DNA of 64,000 nt, from NCBI GenBank assembly GCA_030425045.1, contig JAUHVL010000011.1:26836-90835 (forward strand), written 5' to 3'. The DNA comes from a bacterium (lineage in GTDB: Bacteria > Bdellovibrionota > Bacteriovoracia > Bacteriovoracales > Bacteriovoracaceae). This document shows positions 62,560 through 64,000 of this stretch, piece by piece. Numbering within the stretch: position 1 is the first letter of the stretch; every line of letters starts with the position of its first letter. Under the pieces are notes generated by a model. That model was not told the DNA's origin and did no database searches. It saw only the letters and a list, made by a program, of their open reading frames with translations. The translations under genes and the position numbers were made by a program.

Positions 62560-62733
62560 TTAAGATTCAGTAGATGCTGTTTCTTCACCAGTGTGAGTAG
62601 CGTTTTGAGCATCATCAGGAAGAGAGTTGATATAATCTTCCATATCTTTTTGGCTTAATTTACCTTCAGCAAGAAGCTTATCTCTTAATCTTAGGTCTAA
62701 TTTTTTATCTTCTAACGCTGTGCTTAATCTCAT
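62560..62733 (-). CDS. small hypothetical protein, 57 aa
   Basis: A 57-codon gene, MRLSTALEDKKLDLRLRDKL at the start, then LAEGKLSQKDMEDYINSL and an acidic/Thr-rich tail. TGAGG lies six bases before the ATG, codon use is like the neighbours, and the frame is complete. The first ~40 residues predict as two short charged helices; the motif GKLSQKDMEDYINSLPDD suggests a small soluble regulator or assembly factor. Not recognised as any family. It sits 5 bp from the fliL stop, tail to tail. Confidence 0.65.
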   Translation of the reverse strand: MRLSTALEDKKLDLRLRDKLLAEGKLSQKDMEDYINSLPDDAQNATHTGEETASTES

Positions 62734-62792
62734 AATTTACCTCATTTAAGACGAGAAAATCTAACACGATCAATCATATTTGGCAATAAAAG

Positions 62793-63488
62793 TTAATGGT
62801 ATTTAATATTTCCATCTTTATCGCGACCACCATCGATAACAGAGAGATGAGATGGGTTTGGTCTCTTCTTTTTTTGCTGACCTTTTTTCGTTTGATACAT
62901 CATCCAAGCAAACGCTCCCCCCATAGCCCCAAGCTGAGACCAGGCCATCACACCGGCCGGAGAAGTAATGCCTTGATAGAGATTGATCGCCACTAAAATG
63001 ATGACAAACCATTTCGCTTGAACAGGAAAGATAAAGAGATACATCGTTCTTTCAGGAAAAAGGATTCCAAAGGCCATACATAAGGCTGAACAAAGGCCTG
63101 CGGGGCCAGATAAGGGAAAAGCCGCATAAGGAGAAGTACTGAAAAACACTCCCATGACTGAAATATAAATAAGAGCACCGCCACCAACAGCGCAAGCTAA
63201 AAAAGTGAGGTATTTCTTATCCCCCCAAAGGTTTGATAACTCAGTTCCAATAAACCACAAAATGAGACCATCAAAAATGATTTCCATTAGACTATGGGCA
63301 ATCAACGGATACGTCACCAATTGATAAATATGACCACTTAAGAGTTTATTAAAACTAAGTCCAAAAAATGAAATCAAAGAAAAGCCTGCTAATTTCAAAA
63401 GGCCTTCAAGAATAAATGCAGACACAAAAGTAATGACAAGGATTTTATTGATACGATCTATCTTGGGAAGGTGAATTTGTGATTGCAA
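62793..63488 (-). CDS. rhomboid-family membrane protein lacking the catalytic dyad
   Basis: A 231-residue protein with about six membrane segments in the rhomboid arrangement (YQLVTYPLIAHSLMEIIFDG..LILWFIGTELSNLWG). The catalytic GxSG reads GPAG (Ala130) and the His of the sixth segment is Gln (WSQLGAMGGAF, Q185); the oxyanion His/Asn positions are also changed. It should therefore be a pseudo-rhomboid, perhaps binding or shielding membrane proteins as iRhoms and Derlins do. The C-terminus is a polar basic tail. It ends 1 bp before the epimerase gene, in the same direction. Confidence 0.8.
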   Translation of the reverse strand: MQSQIHLPKIDRINKILVITFVSAFILEGLLKLAGFSLISFFGLSFNKLLSGHIYQLVTYPLIAHSLMEIIFDGLILWFIGTELSNLWGDKKYLTFLACAVGGGALIYISVMGVFFSTSPYAAFPLSGPAGLCSALCMAFGILFPERTMYLFIFPVQAKWFVIILVAINLYQGITSPAGVMAWSQLGAMGGAFAWMMYQTKKGQQKKKRPNPSHLSVIDGGRDKDGNIKYH

Positions 63489-63489
63489 A

Positions 63490-63918
63490 TTAACTCTCTC
63501 TTTTTTGTGAAATCTCTATTAATACTCCACCTGTTGATTTGGGGTGGATAAAATTTACTAAGCAATTATGGGCCCCCACTTTAGGTGCATCATACAATAA
63601 ACGATAACCTTGCTCTCTTAACTCATCGGCTTTTGCGGCGACATCTTTGACTCGAAAACATAAATGATGAATACCCGGACCTTTTTTCTCAAGGTATTGA
63701 TGAATTGGACCACCCTCTCCATGGGGGCAAAGAAGTTCAATATTGGCCTTGGCATCTACTTTAGCAAAAGCGGTGATCACACCTTGATCCTCGACGACTT
63801 CTCGCTCGGGTAAAAATGTTAAGCCCATATCCTCATATATTTTCTGAGTAGCATCTAAGTCAGAACAGGCAATAGCAATATGGTCTAAATAACAATCTTT
63901 TAACTCTGGAATACTCAT
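63490..63918 (-). CDS. mce: methylmalonyl-CoA epimerase
   Basis: A 142-residue vicinal-oxygen-chelate enzyme. LDHIAIACSDLDATQKIYEDMG (metal His), the DQGVITAFAKV segment, GGPIHQYLEKKGPGIHHLCFRV (second metal His) and STGGVLIEISQ (metal Glu) match the family. It interconverts the methylmalonyl-CoA epimers in propionyl-CoA use, which would handle odd-chain fatty acids and Val/Ile degradation from the fad genes in the same window. GAGG lies before the ATG. Only ~80 bp of non-coding sequence lies to its right and shows nothing. Confidence 0.92.
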   Translation of the reverse strand: MSIPELKDCYLDHIAIACSDLDATQKIYEDMGLTFLPEREVVEDQGVITAFAKVDAKANIELLCPHGEGGPIHQYLEKKGPGIHHLCFRVKDVAAKADELREQGYRLLYDAPKVGAHNCLVNFIHPKSTGGVLIEISQKRES

Positions 63919-64000
63919 GAATAATACCTCTTAAAAAAGCATATTATGGCAGAGTCATTAAAATTAGTCGAATGAGATATGGTGACTTAGATACCACTTA

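Noticed and set aside
62793..63488. Rhombosortase for the C-terminal tail of the subtilase at 41444
   Set aside because: Both catalytic residues are missing, and the genes are 20 kb apart.
1..64000. tRNA, rRNA genes or CRISPR arrays
   Set aside because: No cloverleaf-like T-loop motifs, rRNA blocks or regularly spaced direct repeats were seen while reading the window.

Overview
The window is compact, AT-rich bacterial chromosome (GC in the mid-30s percent by eye) with short intergenic gaps, many 1-20 bp gene overlaps and good Shine-Dalgarno sites. Several traits suggest a marine or soil Bdellovibrionota-type predator, most like Bacteriovorax/Halobacteriovorax: a full diderm envelope (BamB, lipoproteins, beta-barrels), a YkuD L,D-transpeptidase beside a bactofilin, a large pseudo-receiver/coiled-coil protein, diadenylate cyclase, FliL and many secreted proteins of unknown function. 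This placement is an inference from gene content; no rRNA gene is present to confirm it. I found no tRNA, rRNA, CRISPR array, phage module or insertion sequence.

Layout. 1-2322: beta-oxidation pair (FadJ-like, running off the left edge, and a thiolase). 2565-7488: envelope genes (outer-membrane protein, BamB, YfgM-like protein, two small beta-barrel candidates) and a DUF501 protein. 7687-11204: der-era-rnc on the minus strand. 11364-14992: a catalytically degenerate Xer-like protein, an HD-domain protein, an HPt-like protein and two small genes. 14989-16687: Rrf2 regulator plus cysteine desulfurase. 17751-27530: one long minus-strand run, cdaA-cdaR-glmM-pdxJ-nnr-tsaE, continuing without a gap into an MBOAT / SGNH-like / ketosynthase / acyl-carrier-protein cassette. 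27584-31453: carbamoyltransferase, DUF5989, SxtJ and an SGNH hydrolase. 31488-33434: a PilZ-GAF-AAA-Fis regulator with a degenerate ATPase. 33573-40801: surface-glycan-type acyltransferases, an FkbM methyltransferase and the DUF4956-CotH-VTC cluster, with a duplicated 3' end of the VTC gene. 41444-50920: a subtilase, then a four-gene operon of a giant Cys-rich secreted protein, a membrane acyltransferase, an AdoMet-decarboxylase/membrane fusion and a membrane spermidine-synthase homologue. 51093-57982: GT2, GGDEF, pseudo-receiver/coiled-coil protein, then L,D-transpeptidase, TM protein and bactofilin. 57979-63918: active/inactive M16 peptidase pair, alanine dehydrogenase, FliL, a small unknown gene, a pseudo-rhomboid and methylmalonyl-CoA epimerase.

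Best candidates for something undescribed: (1) the Dlt-like cassette at 17751-21575, in which a ketosynthase sits where an adenylating enzyme would be expected; (2) the operon at 43022-50920, which couples polyamine-type enzymes on membrane scaffolds to a giant secreted Cys-rich protein; (3) a 180-190 bp structured repeat present twice in opposite orientation (7493-7672 and 30171-30356); (4) a set of apparent pseudo-enzymes (Xer-like, rhomboid, AAA+ regulator, Rrf2 without Fe-S cysteines, HPt without His).

Starts were chosen from ribosome-binding sites and family N-termini where the longest reading frame looked wrong. All family assignments come from reading motifs by eye; no database search was run.
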